Positions 51,547 through 60,207 of a stretch of DNA of 64,000 nucleotides are shown here, one piece after another. Made by a program: the position numbers and the translations under genes. The notes under the pieces were generated by a model. The model did no database searches. It saw nothing but the letters and a program-made list of their open reading frames with translations, and was not told the origin of the DNA. This DNA comes from Caulobacter segnis. Lineage in GTDB: Bacteria > Pseudomonadota > Alphaproteobacteria > Caulobacterales > Caulobacteraceae. Numbering within the stretch: position 1 is the stretch's first letter; each line of letters opens with the position of its first letter. Where the stretch lies: the NCBI RefSeq assembly GCF_023935105.1, contig NZ_CP096040.1:4321001-4385000 (forward strand), given 5' to 3'.

Positions 51547-52347
51547 ATGACACCATCCTCGATCACCGGCCGTCTCGGATTGCTCGCCAGCCTGGCCCTT
51601 GTCTGCGCCGCGCCTCACGCCGCCTGGGCCCAGTCGCCGGTCGACGTCGCGGAAACACCGGCCGAGCCGCCGTCGCCCTACGCCGCCGCGCCGAACGATC
51701 CCTGGGAGGGGTTCAACCGCGGGACCTTCAAGCTCAATCGCGGCTTCGACCGGTTCCTGATCGGACCGATGGCCCGCGGCTACATGAGGGTCACGCCGCG
51801 CGTCGCGCGCAATCGCGTCACGACCTTCGTGGCCAACCTCGCCGAGCCGCGCACGGCCCTCAACGACCTGGCGCAGGGGCGGCCGCGCGCGGCGGGCGTG
51901 ACGGCGTCGCGCTTCCTGATCAACAGCACGGCCGGCGGCCTGGGCCTGTTCGATGTGGGCGGCAAGCTGGGCCTGGAAGGGCATGTGGGCGATTTCGGCC
52001 AGACCCTGGGGCGCTATGGCGCCAAGCCCGGGCGCTACCTCGTCCTGCCCCTGATGGGCCCCACCACCTTGCGGGATGGCGCCGGCCGGCTGGTCGACAT
52101 GATGACCGATCCGGTCTCCATGGCCACCGCCGACGCGCCGAAGATGTTCGGATCGATCCGGGCGACCACCACGGTCCTCGACAAGCGCGCGACCGGCGAC
52201 GGCTTCTTTCGCGCCCTCGACGACGCGGCTGATCCCTACGCCATGATGCGCTCGGCCTATCTGCAGAACCGCGCCGACATGGTTCGCCAGGCCAAGGGCG
52301 GCGTCCAGGTCCTGCCCGATTTCGACGCCGCCAAGATCGAGCCCTGA
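51547..52347 (+). CDS. mlaA: MlaA (VacJ)-family outer-membrane lipid transport protein
   Basis: 266 residues. The family signature NDPWEGFNRGTFKLNRGFDR and the helix-rich remainder (VANLAEPRTALNDLAQGRPR; GGKLGLEGHVGDFGQTLGRY) identify MlaA, which removes misplaced phospholipids from the outer leaflet of the outer membrane. The N-terminal signal LGLLASLALVCAAPHAAWAQ has Val before the Cys, so the lipobox is poor and signal peptidase I cleavage at AWA-Q is more likely. The next gene is MlaC-like. Starts at 51532 and 51520 are possible. Confidence 0.9.
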   Translation: MTPSSITGRLGLLASLALVCAAPHAAWAQSPVDVAETPAEPPSPYAAAPNDPWEGFNRGTFKLNRGFDRFLIGPMARGYMRVTPRVARNRVTTFVANLAEPRTALNDLAQGRPRAAGVTASRFLINSTAGGLGLFDVGGKLGLEGHVGDFGQTLGRYGAKPGRYLVLPLMGPTTLRDGAGRLVDMMTDPVSMATADAPKMFGSIRATTTVLDKRATGDGFFRALDDAADPYAMMRSAYLQNRADMVRQAKGGVQVLPDFDAAKIEP

Positions 52348-52354
52348 TCCCGGC

Positions 52355-52822
52355 ATGGCCTATCGCTTCACCTCCTGGCGCGCCCTGATGGAGTGCGCCC
52401 TCCCGGCCCCGGAGGACGTCGTGTTCGGCGATCCGGACGCAGAGGCGTTCGTGACCGACGCCTTGCGGGACCTGCTGCGCATCGCCGGCGACGCGGACCT
52501 GACCGCGTCCCGGCGGGCGGCGGCCTTCGCCTCGGCCGTCAGCGGCCTGACGGGCGGCGGCGCGGGCGTCGCCTATGCCTATGACGGCCGCCTGCGGCGC
52601 GGATCCGCCGGCGACATGACGCTGCTGGGCTCGACCAGCCCCGGGCGCGACGAGGCGATCGTCATGGTCGCCGTCCGCGACGACCGGGCGTTCGCGCCGC
52701 TGCAGATGTCCTGGCGGGTCGCGAGATCCGCGGGCGGATGGCGGCTGATCGACGTAGAGTGTCGCGGAATCTGGCCGCGCGGTGGGCGCCGGTCGGCATT
52801 GGCGGGACGACGTCGCGAATGA
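52355..52822 (+). CDS. Short MlaC-like protein
   Basis: 155 residues. The C-terminal segment MSWRVARSAGGWRLIDVECR and GIWPR resembles the end of MlaC/Ttg2D lipid shuttles (a Trp-rich strand, then DVxxxGI). The N-terminal part has only a weak resemblance, and no signal peptide is visible, which is odd for a periplasmic carrier. It starts 7 bases after mlaA and its stop overlaps the kinase start (ATGA), so the three genes are one transcript. The assignment rests on context and one motif. Confidence 0.45.
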   Translation: MAYRFTSWRALMECALPAPEDVVFGDPDAEAFVTDALRDLLRIAGDADLTASRRAAAFASAVSGLTGGGAGVAYAYDGRLRRGSAGDMTLLGSTSPGRDEAIVMVAVRDDRAFAPLQMSWRVARSAGGWRLIDVECRGIWPRGGRRSALAGRRRE

Positions 52823-53916
52823 AGCACATGCTGGGGATCCGCGCGCGCCTGGCGCCGCTGAGACGCCGACGGGGCGGGCCGTCGCTGATGCGGATGCTGG
52901 CGCCCCTGGTCCTGCTCGCCGTGGCCACCACCATCCTGTTCGCGGAGGTCAATGGCGATAAGCCGGACGAACCCTCTCTGCCCCTGATCCAGCACCTGAC
53001 TCCGGCGCACCTTTGGGAAGAGCTCAAAGGCAACACGATGGAGATCCTGCTGCTGATCACCCTGATGATGATCGGCGTCTACCTGACCCTGCATATCGGC
53101 CTTCGGCCGCTCCGCCGCATGTCGCAGCTGGCCGGACACATCACCCCCGCCACCATCGAGGCCCGCCTGTCCGTCGACAGCGCCCCGCGCGAGATCGCGC
53201 CCCTGGTCGAAGCCTTCAACGCCGCCCTCGATCGATTGGAAAGCGGCCTGCGCGCGCAGCGGGACTTCTCGGCCAACGCCGCCCACGAACTGCGCACGCC
53301 CCTGGCGACGCTGCGCGCCCAGGTCGAAAGCCTGCTGGAGCCGGGCGAGCGCCGGGCGGCCAGCGAGGAGTTCGAGCGTCTTGGACGGCTGATCGCCCAA
53401 CTGCTGTCCCTGGCCGAGGCCGAGGGCGGTGCCTCGGGCGTCAGCGCGCGCTTCGACCTCGTCGCCCTGTCACGCGACGTGACCGGCGAGATGGCCAGCT
53501 TCATCCTCTCCAGCGGCCATGGCGTCGGCTTCGACAGCGTGGTCGAGACCTTCATGATCGACGGCCAGGCCGGCCTGGTGGAGACGGCGCTGCGCAATCT
53601 GCTCGAGAACGCCGTCCGCCATACGCCGCCCGGCGCGGAGATCCTGGTGACGGTGGACGCCGCCGGCGTCCTGCGCGTCAGGGACGACGGTCCGGGCGTT
53701 CCGGCCGGGGTGCGGGACCGCGTGTTCGAGCGGTTCAGCCGCGGCGATCCGCGCGGCTCCGGCGCGGGCCTTGGCCTGTCGATCGTGCGTCAGATCATGG
53801 AGCAGCATGGCGGCGCCGCGCGGCTCGCGCCCGCCGACCGCGGCGCCTGTTTCGAGTTGGATTTCCAGCCGGTGGCGAAAGAGACGATCAGTCGGCCGCG
53901 CCGCCGCCTGACCTGA
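52819..53916 (+). CDS. Sensor histidine kinase, two membrane spans
   Basis: 365 residues. Membrane helices lie at about 27-44 and 75-95 with only about 30 residues between them, followed by HAMP-like HIGLRPLRRMSQLAGHI, the H-box DFSANAAHELRTPLATLRAQ (His near 155), N-box NLLENAVRHTPPGAE, G1 RVRDDGPGVPAG and G2 GAGLGLSIVRQIMEQHGG. The short periplasmic loop suggests sensing in or at the membrane. Coupled to the MlaC-like gene by ATGA. Its 3' end overlaps the convergent response regulator gene by 29 bases; that regulator is the likely partner. Confidence 0.92.
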   Translation: MKHMLGIRARLAPLRRRRGGPSLMRMLAPLVLLAVATTILFAEVNGDKPDEPSLPLIQHLTPAHLWEELKGNTMEILLLITLMMIGVYLTLHIGLRPLRRMSQLAGHITPATIEARLSVDSAPREIAPLVEAFNAALDRLESGLRAQRDFSANAAHELRTPLATLRAQVESLLEPGERRAASEEFERLGRLIAQLLSLAEAEGGASGVSARFDLVALSRDVTGEMASFILSSGHGVGFDSVVETFMIDGQAGLVETALRNLLENAVRHTPPGAEILVTVDAAGVLRVRDDGPGVPAGVRDRVFERFSRGDPRGSGAGLGLSIVRQIMEQHGGAARLAPADRGACFELDFQPVAKETISRPRRRLT

Positions 53917-54574
53917 CGGCCATGTAGCCGAGGCCGCGAAGGGCGCGGATCGTCACGTCCGCCCCCAGCTCGGCCATCTTGCGGCGCACGCGATGGACGT
54001 GAACCTGGATGGAGTTGTCGGTGTAGTCCTGGTCCAGGCTGTGCAGGCTGTCGCCCAGCTGGGCCTTGGTGACGACCCGGTTGGGATTGCGCAGGAACCT
54101 TTCCAGCACGATGCTTTCGCCGCGCGACAAGGGCAGGCGCGCCTCGCGCACGCTGATCTCGCGCGCGTTCTGGTCATATTCCAGATCGCCGTAGCGCAGG
54201 ACGTCGGCCGTCAGGGCCGGCCGACGTCCCAGCGCCCGCAGGCGCGCCACCAGTTCCTCTATCGCGAACGGCTTGACCAGATAGTCGTCGGCGCCCCGCT
54301 CCAGCCCCTGCACGCGCTGGTCGACGCTGCCCAGGGCGGTCAGCATCAGCACCGGCGTGCGCAGGCCCGCCGCCCGCGCCCTGGGCAGCAGGTCCAGCCC
54401 GCTCTCGTCGCCCAGCATGATGTCGAGGATCACCACGTCATAGGTCACGCTGCGCCAGGCGTGCCATCCGTCCCCGACGGTGTCGAACAGATCGACCGTG
54501 AATCCGGCCTTGGCCAGCGACTTCACGGTCGCCTCGCCGAGCCGAACATTGTCCTCGATGAGCAGGGCGCGCAT
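53888..54574 (-). CDS. OmpR-family response regulator
   Basis: 228 residues: receiver domain with the phosphorylated Asp in VVILDIMLGDES and the conserved Lys in DDYLVKPFAIEE, then a winged-helix output domain (LPLSRGESIVLERFLRNPNR; YTDNSIQVHVHRVRRKMAEL). It resembles the PmrA/QseB group. It lies five bases after mipA on the same strand and faces the kinase gene tail to tail with a 29-base overlap. Confidence 0.93.
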   Translation of the reverse strand: MRALLIEDNVRLGEATVKSLAKAGFTVDLFDTVGDGWHAWRSVTYDVVILDIMLGDESGLDLLPRARAAGLRTPVLMLTALGSVDQRVQGLERGADDYLVKPFAIEELVARLRALGRRPALTADVLRYGDLEYDQNAREISVREARLPLSRGESIVLERFLRNPNRVVTKAQLGDSLHSLDQDYTDNSIQVHVHRVRRKMAELGADVTIRALRGLGYMAVRSGGGAAD

Positions 54575-54579
54575 GGCCG

Positions 54580-55380
54580 TCAGAAGTTGTAGAGCAAGGC
54601 GAAGGCGACCTGACCCTGGTTCGCGGAGCCCCCGCGCGCGACTATGGGACTGTCGGCCGCGCTGTCAACGAGCCGGCGATAGCCGCCAAGGGCCAGGGCG
54701 CTCCAGCGGTCGCTGATCCGATAGCTCAGGCTGGCCCCGACCTCGACGTTCTCGATCCCGGCGCTGGCGACATAGGGCGAAAACCCGCTCGCCGCGGCCC
54801 CGGCGCCGGAGACGCCGTAGTAGGTCCTCATGTACTTCCGGTCGGCCCAGGTCGCCGACAGGTTGGCGCTCACGTTCCAGCGGTCGTTGAGCTGGCGGTC
54901 ATAGCCGACGCCGGCCGTAGCCAGCACGCCCTTGTGGACCTTGCCGGTGTCGGTCAGCGCCTCCACGCCGATCGTCAGGTCGCCCGCCCCGACCTTCAGC
55001 CGCTTGCGGGCGAAAGCCCCGACGTTGACGGCGGCGTCGATCTCGCCCAGGCGGCGGACCGCCAGGTTCTTGATGTCCTTCTTCCGGCCGCGCTCATACG
55101 AGATGACCGGGCCGAACTCCAGGACCTGGCCGGACAGCACATTGGCCCGCAGCGAAGGCCCCTCCAGGGCCACGTAGCGGTCGCCCAGCCCATAGCGCAG
55201 GCCGACGAAGGGCAAGGGCTTGAACTCATAGTCCTTCGAGCCCTTGAACTCCGGCCGGTAGACGCCCGCCACGCCCAGCGACAGACTCAGGCCATCGCGC
55301 TGGTCGTCTTCGGCCCGGGCGACGCCGCCTCCGGCCAGGACGGGCGCGACAAGGCAGAGAATAAACAGATGGGGCTTCAT
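54580..55380 (-). CDS. MipA/OmpV-family outer-membrane protein
   Basis: 266 residues with a signal peptide (HLFILCLVAPVLAGGGVARA). Features of the family: LSLGVAGVYRPEFKGSKDYE, FKPLPFVGLRYG, repeated amphipathic strands and the terminal aromatic (QVAFALLYNF). MipA in E. coli links murein enzymes; family members are often controlled by envelope-stress two-component systems, in line with the regulator gene five bases downstream. ATG 55380 gives the signal peptide; 55401 is less likely. Confidence 0.85.
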   Translation of the reverse strand: MKPHLFILCLVAPVLAGGGVARAEDDQRDGLSLSLGVAGVYRPEFKGSKDYEFKPLPFVGLRYGLGDRYVALEGPSLRANVLSGQVLEFGPVISYERGRKKDIKNLAVRRLGEIDAAVNVGAFARKRLKVGAGDLTIGVEALTDTGKVHKGVLATAGVGYDRQLNDRWNVSANLSATWADRKYMRTYYGVSGAGAAASGFSPYVASAGIENVEVGASLSYRISDRWSALALGGYRRLVDSAADSPIVARGGSANQGQVAFALLYNF

Positions 55381-55581
55381 TTCGGTGGGATCCGGCAACA
55401 CCGCCTTGGCGCGGTGGCTGGCCTATGCGAGCCCAAGCTTGCGCGGACCTTTCGGCGGCCAACCTCGCCGCGCGCCGCGTCTCCGGCGCGTGGATTTTTC
55501 AGGCGACCAGGCCCTGTGGATAACTTTTCACTCGCGCGGCGCCCCCTCCCCCTCGGCGCTTAAGCCCGCTAAACCAGCGCC

Positions 55582-56583
55582 ATGGTTTCGCCCGTCGCTT
55601 CCGCACCCGCCTCCAACGCGCCCGTCCCCGCCCCCACCCGCTCGCGCGTCGGCAAGCGGCTGTCGATCGTCGCCCCCTGCTTCAACGAGCAGGAGGTGCT
55701 GGACCTGTTCTTCGATCGGATCGAGGCGGAGCTGGCGGCGCTGGGCGTCGAGTACGAGATCGTCTGCGTCAACGACGGCAGCCGCGACCACACCCTGGCG
55801 GTGCTGCTGGCGCATCACCAGCGCGACCCGCGCGTCAAGGTCATCAACCTGGCCCGCAATTTCGGCAAGGAGACGGCCCTGTCGGCCGGGCTGGACGTGG
55901 CGACGGGCGACATGGTGGTGCCGATCGACGTGGACCTGCAGGATCCGCCCGAACTGATCGGCCAGTTCATCGACGCCTGGGAGGCCGGGGCCGACGTCGC
56001 CTATGGCGTGCGGGTCGACCGCAGCGCCGACTCGCTGCTCAAGCGCCTGACCGCCCAGGGCTTCTACAAGGCGTTCAACGGGCTGTCAGACGTCGACCTG
56101 CCCTACAACGCCGGCGACTTCCGGCTGATGGACCGGCGGGTGGTCGAGGTGCTGCGCCAGCTGCCCGAGCGCAACCGGTTCATGAAGGGCCTGTTCGCCT
56201 GGGTCGGCTTCCGGCAGCAGGCCATTCCCTACGCGCGGCCCGAGCGGGCGGCGGGGACCAGCTCGTGGCGCTATTGGAAGCTGTGGAACTTCGCCCTGGA
56301 CGGCATCACCTCGTTCAGCACCGCGCCGATCCGGGTGTGGAGCTATGTCGGCCTGGCCGCGGGCCTGACCGCCGTGGCCTTCGCCGGAGCGATCGTGCTG
56401 CGCACCCTGTTCTTCGGCCGCGACGTGCCCGGCTATCCGTCGCTGATGGTGGTGATCCTGATGAGCTTCGGCCTGCAGATGCTGGCCATTGGCGCGCTCG
56501 GCGAATACGTCGCCCGCATCTATCAGGAGGTGAAGGGCCGGCCCCTGTACGTGGTCATGGACCGCTACGGGTTCGACTCTTGA
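55582..56583 (+). CDS. GT2 glycosyltransferase, GtrB/ArnC-like
   Basis: 333 residues. The GT-A domain has SIVAPCFNEQEVL, VCVNDGSRDHTLAVL and the DxD-type VVPIDVDLQDPPELIGQFI. Two membrane helices near the C terminus follow amphipathic ERAAGTSSWRYWKLWNFALD. Such enzymes move a sugar from a nucleotide carrier to polyprenyl phosphate at the inner face of the membrane. The stop overlaps the start of the gtrA-like gene, the usual partner that flips the product. Confidence 0.92.
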   Translation: MVSPVASAPASNAPVPAPTRSRVGKRLSIVAPCFNEQEVLDLFFDRIEAELAALGVEYEIVCVNDGSRDHTLAVLLAHHQRDPRVKVINLARNFGKETALSAGLDVATGDMVVPIDVDLQDPPELIGQFIDAWEAGADVAYGVRVDRSADSLLKRLTAQGFYKAFNGLSDVDLPYNAGDFRLMDRRVVEVLRQLPERNRFMKGLFAWVGFRQQAIPYARPERAAGTSSWRYWKLWNFALDGITSFSTAPIRVWSYVGLAAGLTAVAFAGAIVLRTLFFGRDVPGYPSLMVVILMSFGLQMLAIGALGEYVARIYQEVKGRPLYVVMDRYGFDS

Positions 56584-57026
56584 GCCTGGCCGCCCTGCTG
56601 ACCCCCGCGCGGCGGGCGTTCCTGGTCTCGGCGCTGCGCTACGGCGTGGCCGGGGTGTTCAACACCCTGGTCGGCTTCTCGATCATCGTGGCGCTGGACG
56701 TCGGCCTGCATCTGGATCCGCACCTGGCCAACGCCATCGGCTACGCGGTGGGGATCTGCTTCAGCTTCGTGCTGAGCAAGGTCTTCGTGTTCAAGGCGCG
56801 GCGCACGACCCGCTCGGCCCCGCTGCGCTACATCGTGGCCGTGGCCGCCGCCTTCGCCCTGAACCAGGGCGTGCTGACCCTGGCCCGGCTGGTCCTGCCC
56901 GAAGGGCCCCAGGCGGGCCCGCTATGGAGCGTGGCGGCGCAGGGGGCCGCGGCGGTCAGCTACACCGCCGCCCTGTTCCTGCTGAGCCACTTCTGGGTCT
57001 TCGCGCATGTGGAGACGGAGGCCTAG
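56580..57026 (+). CDS. GtrA-family membrane protein
   Basis: 148 residues with four membrane helices. Hallmarks are LRYGVAGVFNTLVGFSIIVA at the first helix and NAIGYAVGICFSFVLSKVFV. It starts at TTG 56580, whose last two bases and the next make the stop (TTGA) of the GT2 gene. Proposed role: flipping the polyprenyl-phosphate sugar across the inner membrane for modification of surface polysaccharide. Confidence 0.88.
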   Translation: MSLAALLTPARRAFLVSALRYGVAGVFNTLVGFSIIVALDVGLHLDPHLANAIGYAVGICFSFVLSKVFVFKARRTTRSAPLRYIVAVAAAFALNQGVLTLARLVLPEGPQAGPLWSVAAQGAAAVSYTAALFLLSHFWVFAHVETEA

Positions 57027-57038
57027 GACCTCCGCCCC

Positions 57039-59207
57039 CTACTGCACGATCCGGATCTCCTGCACCCCGATGCCCAGGACGCGGGTGTCGGGACGGGCGG
57101 AGCGGGCGTCGGGCAGGTCGAACATGAACCGCACCGGCTTGCCCGGGGTCACCGTCCCGTTCGGCACCTTGAAGCGGTAGGTGTAGAAGTTGCCCGTGTC
57201 GACGTTCTGGGTCTCCAGACGCTTGCCCTCGGCGTACAGCGTGGCCCGTTGCGGGCGCACCGGCTCATCCGAGAAGGCGATGGCGACGATGTCGACGAAG
57301 AAGCCGCCCGGCCCGATCTTCGCCGGCGCGTCCAGCTCGAACAGGGCCTTGTGGCCCACGGTCCACAGGCCCTTGCCGCCCGGGTCCAGGTCGGCCCAGC
57401 CCGAGATCAACGCCGACGACTTGGGCAGTTGGTCCAGACGGATCGACAGCAGCGGCGGGCGCTCGATGGCCAGCTCGCCCGGCAGCACCGGCGCCAGGCC
57501 GTCGATGCCGGCCAGGTCGCGGCCGCAGACCACGCCGCGCTTGAACCGATAGCAGTCGCTGCGCCGGGCGATTGGCTGCAGGTCGCCGCCCTCCATCTTG
57601 CCGTTGGCCATCACGATGGTCATGCGCCGGTCGCCAGGGGCTGCGTCCATGGTCAGGGCCGGGTCCACCGAGGCGCAGGGGGCGTCGTTGCTGCGCGCCG
57701 TGGCGAAGGTGTTGGAGGTCCCGCCCGTGCGCGAGGCGATCAGGGCCATCTGGCTGATCACCCGCTCGTCCAGCGGATTGGGGCTGCAGAAATAGGTCGG
57801 GCGGAACACCCAGGGGCGGCCGCGGATGACCGGGCTCTCGGCGAAGGCCTTGGGCATGTCCAGGGTGTCGGGCGCGGAGAAGATGTGGCGCACGCCCTGG
57901 CGCAGGGGGCTGGAGTCATAGGCCTGGACGGCGAAGGCCACGCCCAGCAGCGACAGGCCCACGCGCGGCGGCAGGCGGCTGGTCCAGTTGATCGCCAGCG
58001 CCATCAGCAGATAGCCCGGCGCCCAGAAGAACCTGCCGTGGGCGCGATAGCCGCCGACGATCTCGGCGATCTTGCCGCTGGGCTTGGGCACGTCGAACAG
58101 GTGCAGCGGGCCGGCATAGACCACCCAGCCGATGGCCCACAGGGTCAGCACCGTCATGGTCAGGATCAGCGGGGCCCAGCGGGTCCAGAAGCCGCTCTCG
58201 GGACGACGGCCGTCGATCAGGTCGCGCACGGCCAGGCCCAGCATGGCCAGCACCAGCAGCAGCACGCCCACGCCCATGAACTGGAAGCCCTCGAAATACT
58301 GGCCGCCGTTCGGGTCCAGGGTCCCGCGGTACCAGCCGCCGGTCCAGTACTGGCCGAAGACGTTCGAGGCCTGCGGCCACACCGGGCCCAGCACGTTCAT
58401 CGAATAGAGGCCGATGGCGGCGGCCCCGCCGGTCGGGCCGCTGCCCTCGCCGTAGCCGAGGATGAAGGCCGGCAGGGCCACGGCGGTCAGGACGGCGACG
58501 GCCGCGATCGGGACGCGCTTCCAGGCGTCGACCCGGCGCTGGGTCAGCTCGGCCAGCAGGGCCGCGCCGAAGCAGGCCGCGATGGGGACCAGGTGATAGG
58601 CGTGGATGCCGGTGGCCAGAGCCGCCAGGGCCGCGAAGCCGCCGATCCGCTTGGCGGTCAGGCCGAAGCGCGCCGACGACACCGACAGGGCCAGGGCGAA
58701 CAGGATCAGCCAGTGGCCGACCAGGGCGATGTGGCCGAACTGGCGGGCGATCCAGGTCGGGTACATCACGGCCATCAGCCCGCCGATCACCAGCGCCGCG
58801 CGGCTCTTGACCCCCAGCGACCGCAGCAGGGCGACCATGCCCCACGCCTGCAGCGGGTAGCTGATCATCAGGAAGACGCCCAGCGGGTTGAAGTACGGGC
58901 CCAGGCCCGAGGCCTTCAGCAGGACCGACAGCCAGGGGATGCTGTCGCTGAACACGATCGAGAAGGGCTTGGGCAGCAGGCCCGAGACCATGGTGATCGG
59001 GAACGTCCACGGCTGGCGGACATAGGCCTCGTAGGCCGCCGTCATGGCGATCATGTCGTTCTTGGGCCGAACCCAGAACTTCGCCGACGCCAGCGGAATG
59101 TCGAAGCCGAACATGAACCCGCACAGCAGGATCGGCACGATCGTGACGATCGCGACGAAGGCGATCCGCTCGATCTGGTCGCGCGACAAGCTAGTCGAAA
59201 AACGCAT
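57039..59207 (-). CDS. DUF6311-type polytopic membrane protein
   Basis: 722 residues: about eleven membrane helices in the first 480, then a soluble periplasmic-type domain of about 240 residues. The N-terminal architecture resembles GT-C glycosyltransferases, and loops such as PWTFPITMVSGLLPKPFSIV and the GRFFWAPGYLL region fit DUF6311. The frame is open to 60110, but the part before ATG 59207 has no protein character and overlaps other genes. A GGGAGA ribosome site supports 59207. It lies 12 bases from the convergent gtrA-like gene, and a role in surface glycan assembly is inferred. Confidence 0.82.
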   Translation of the reverse strand: MRFSTSLSRDQIERIAFVAIVTIVPILLCGFMFGFDIPLASAKFWVRPKNDMIAMTAAYEAYVRQPWTFPITMVSGLLPKPFSIVFSDSIPWLSVLLKASGLGPYFNPLGVFLMISYPLQAWGMVALLRSLGVKSRAALVIGGLMAVMYPTWIARQFGHIALVGHWLILFALALSVSSARFGLTAKRIGGFAALAALATGIHAYHLVPIAACFGAALLAELTQRRVDAWKRVPIAAVAVLTAVALPAFILGYGEGSGPTGGAAAIGLYSMNVLGPVWPQASNVFGQYWTGGWYRGTLDPNGGQYFEGFQFMGVGVLLLVLAMLGLAVRDLIDGRRPESGFWTRWAPLILTMTVLTLWAIGWVVYAGPLHLFDVPKPSGKIAEIVGGYRAHGRFFWAPGYLLMALAINWTSRLPPRVGLSLLGVAFAVQAYDSSPLRQGVRHIFSAPDTLDMPKAFAESPVIRGRPWVFRPTYFCSPNPLDERVISQMALIASRTGGTSNTFATARSNDAPCASVDPALTMDAAPGDRRMTIVMANGKMEGGDLQPIARRSDCYRFKRGVVCGRDLAGIDGLAPVLPGELAIERPPLLSIRLDQLPKSSALISGWADLDPGGKGLWTVGHKALFELDAPAKIGPGGFFVDIVAIAFSDEPVRPQRATLYAEGKRLETQNVDTGNFYTYRFKVPNGTVTPGKPVRFMFDLPDARSARPDTRVLGIGVQEIRIVQ

Positions 59208-59345
59208 GGATTCTCCCGGCACGAGGACTGCTGCATAGCATCGAACCCGCGCCCGAACACCCCTGCGGCGGTAAGGGCGGGATCGCGCGTCCGGGGGTTG
59301 CGCCAAGGGACTTGTGATACGGCCCCGCGACCTCACATCGAAGGG

Positions 59346-59567
59346 ATGAGCCAGACCACCCTGATCCTGATCGCCCTCGCGGCGCTGGTGATCCCGCTGG
59401 GCGTCTGGCTGATCCGCGCGGCCCGGCGCTCGCGCGGCGCCTTCGCCCCGCTGGTCGGGATGCTGATGCTGCTGGGCGCGTTCTATCCGCCCGATCCGCC
59501 GCCGCCCCCGCCGGCCGAAAGCGTCGCGTCGGACGAGGACGACGAACCGAAGGATCCGGTCGGCTAG
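59346..59567 (+). CDS. 73-residue membrane protein with proline-rich tail
   Basis: One or two hydrophobic helices (LILIALAALVIPLGVWLI; APLVGMLMLLGAF) separated by AARRSRG, then a Pro-rich (YPPDPPPPPPAES) acidic tail (DEDDEPKDP). The start at 59346 has AAGGG directly before it. It is divergent from the DUF6311 gene. No family recognised. Confidence 0.6.
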   Translation: MSQTTLILIALAALVIPLGVWLIRAARRSRGAFAPLVGMLMLLGAFYPPDPPPPPPAESVASDEDDEPKDPVG

Positions 59568-59657
59568 GGCCGCATGACCAGCGACGCGCAATGAATTTAT
59601 ACTTGTAATTTTCAATGCGACCGCCGAACCTCCGTTCAACGGGATGGGAGAGCCTCG

Positions 59658-60197
59658 ATGGCGGTGCTGGATTTCGGAACGCGCGTGACGCGGCGACTGT
59701 GGGCGCCGCTGGTCATCTCGGCCGTGGCGGTGACCGGGACGCTGGGCGCCTTCGTGTTCACCGGCTTCGACCTGGCGCGGTTCGAGCGCGAGAACGCCCT
59801 GCTGCCCACGCCCTCGCCCGTGCAGATGGCGCGCTACCGGCCGCTGGCCCAGGCCGAGTGGCGGATCGTCCGGGCCAATCTGGAGAGCCGCCTGAACCAG
59901 ACCAATCCGCTGGAGCTGGGCGCGGTGTGGTCCACCCGCACCGGCCAGATCTGCGGCCTGGTCAACGGTCGCGGCAGCTTCGGCGGCCTGACCGCCATGA
60001 CCCGCTTCTACACGGTCGACCAGCGCCCGGTCTTCCACCAGGACGTCGACCACATCGCCTTCCAGAAGGCCTGGTTCGAATGCCGCCGCGACCAGTACGT
60101 GATGCTGCACGCGGGGACCGAGGAGCCGGGCTTCTGCGGGACGGAACTGGGCCGGCGGCGGTGCTTCAACGTGCGGAACGGGGTTCCGGAGGGCTGA
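59658..60197 (+). CDS. Hypothetical single-span protein with four cysteines
   Basis: 179 residues. One N-terminal membrane helix (PLVISAVAVTGTLGAFVFTG) is followed by a soluble, probably periplasmic domain with Cys in GQICGLVNG, FECRRDQ, GFCGTEL and RRRCFNV, enough for two disulphides. The start lies 11 bases after a GGGAGAG site. An AT-rich stretch (AATTTATACTTGTAATTTTC) about 60 bases upstream may be promoter. Function unknown. Confidence 0.7.
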   Translation: MAVLDFGTRVTRRLWAPLVISAVAVTGTLGAFVFTGFDLARFERENALLPTPSPVQMARYRPLAQAEWRIVRANLESRLNQTNPLELGAVWSTRTGQICGLVNGRGSFGGLTAMTRFYTVDQRPVFHQDVDHIAFQKAWFECRRDQYVMLHAGTEEPGFCGTELGRRRCFNVRNGVPEG

Positions 60198-60207
60198 CGG
60201 CGGGCGT

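Noticed and set aside
59208..60110. N-terminal extension of the DUF6311 protein by about 300 codons
   Set aside because: It lacks membrane or domain features, is antisense to the gene at 59658, and ATG 59207 has a good ribosome site and a natural membrane-protein N terminus.
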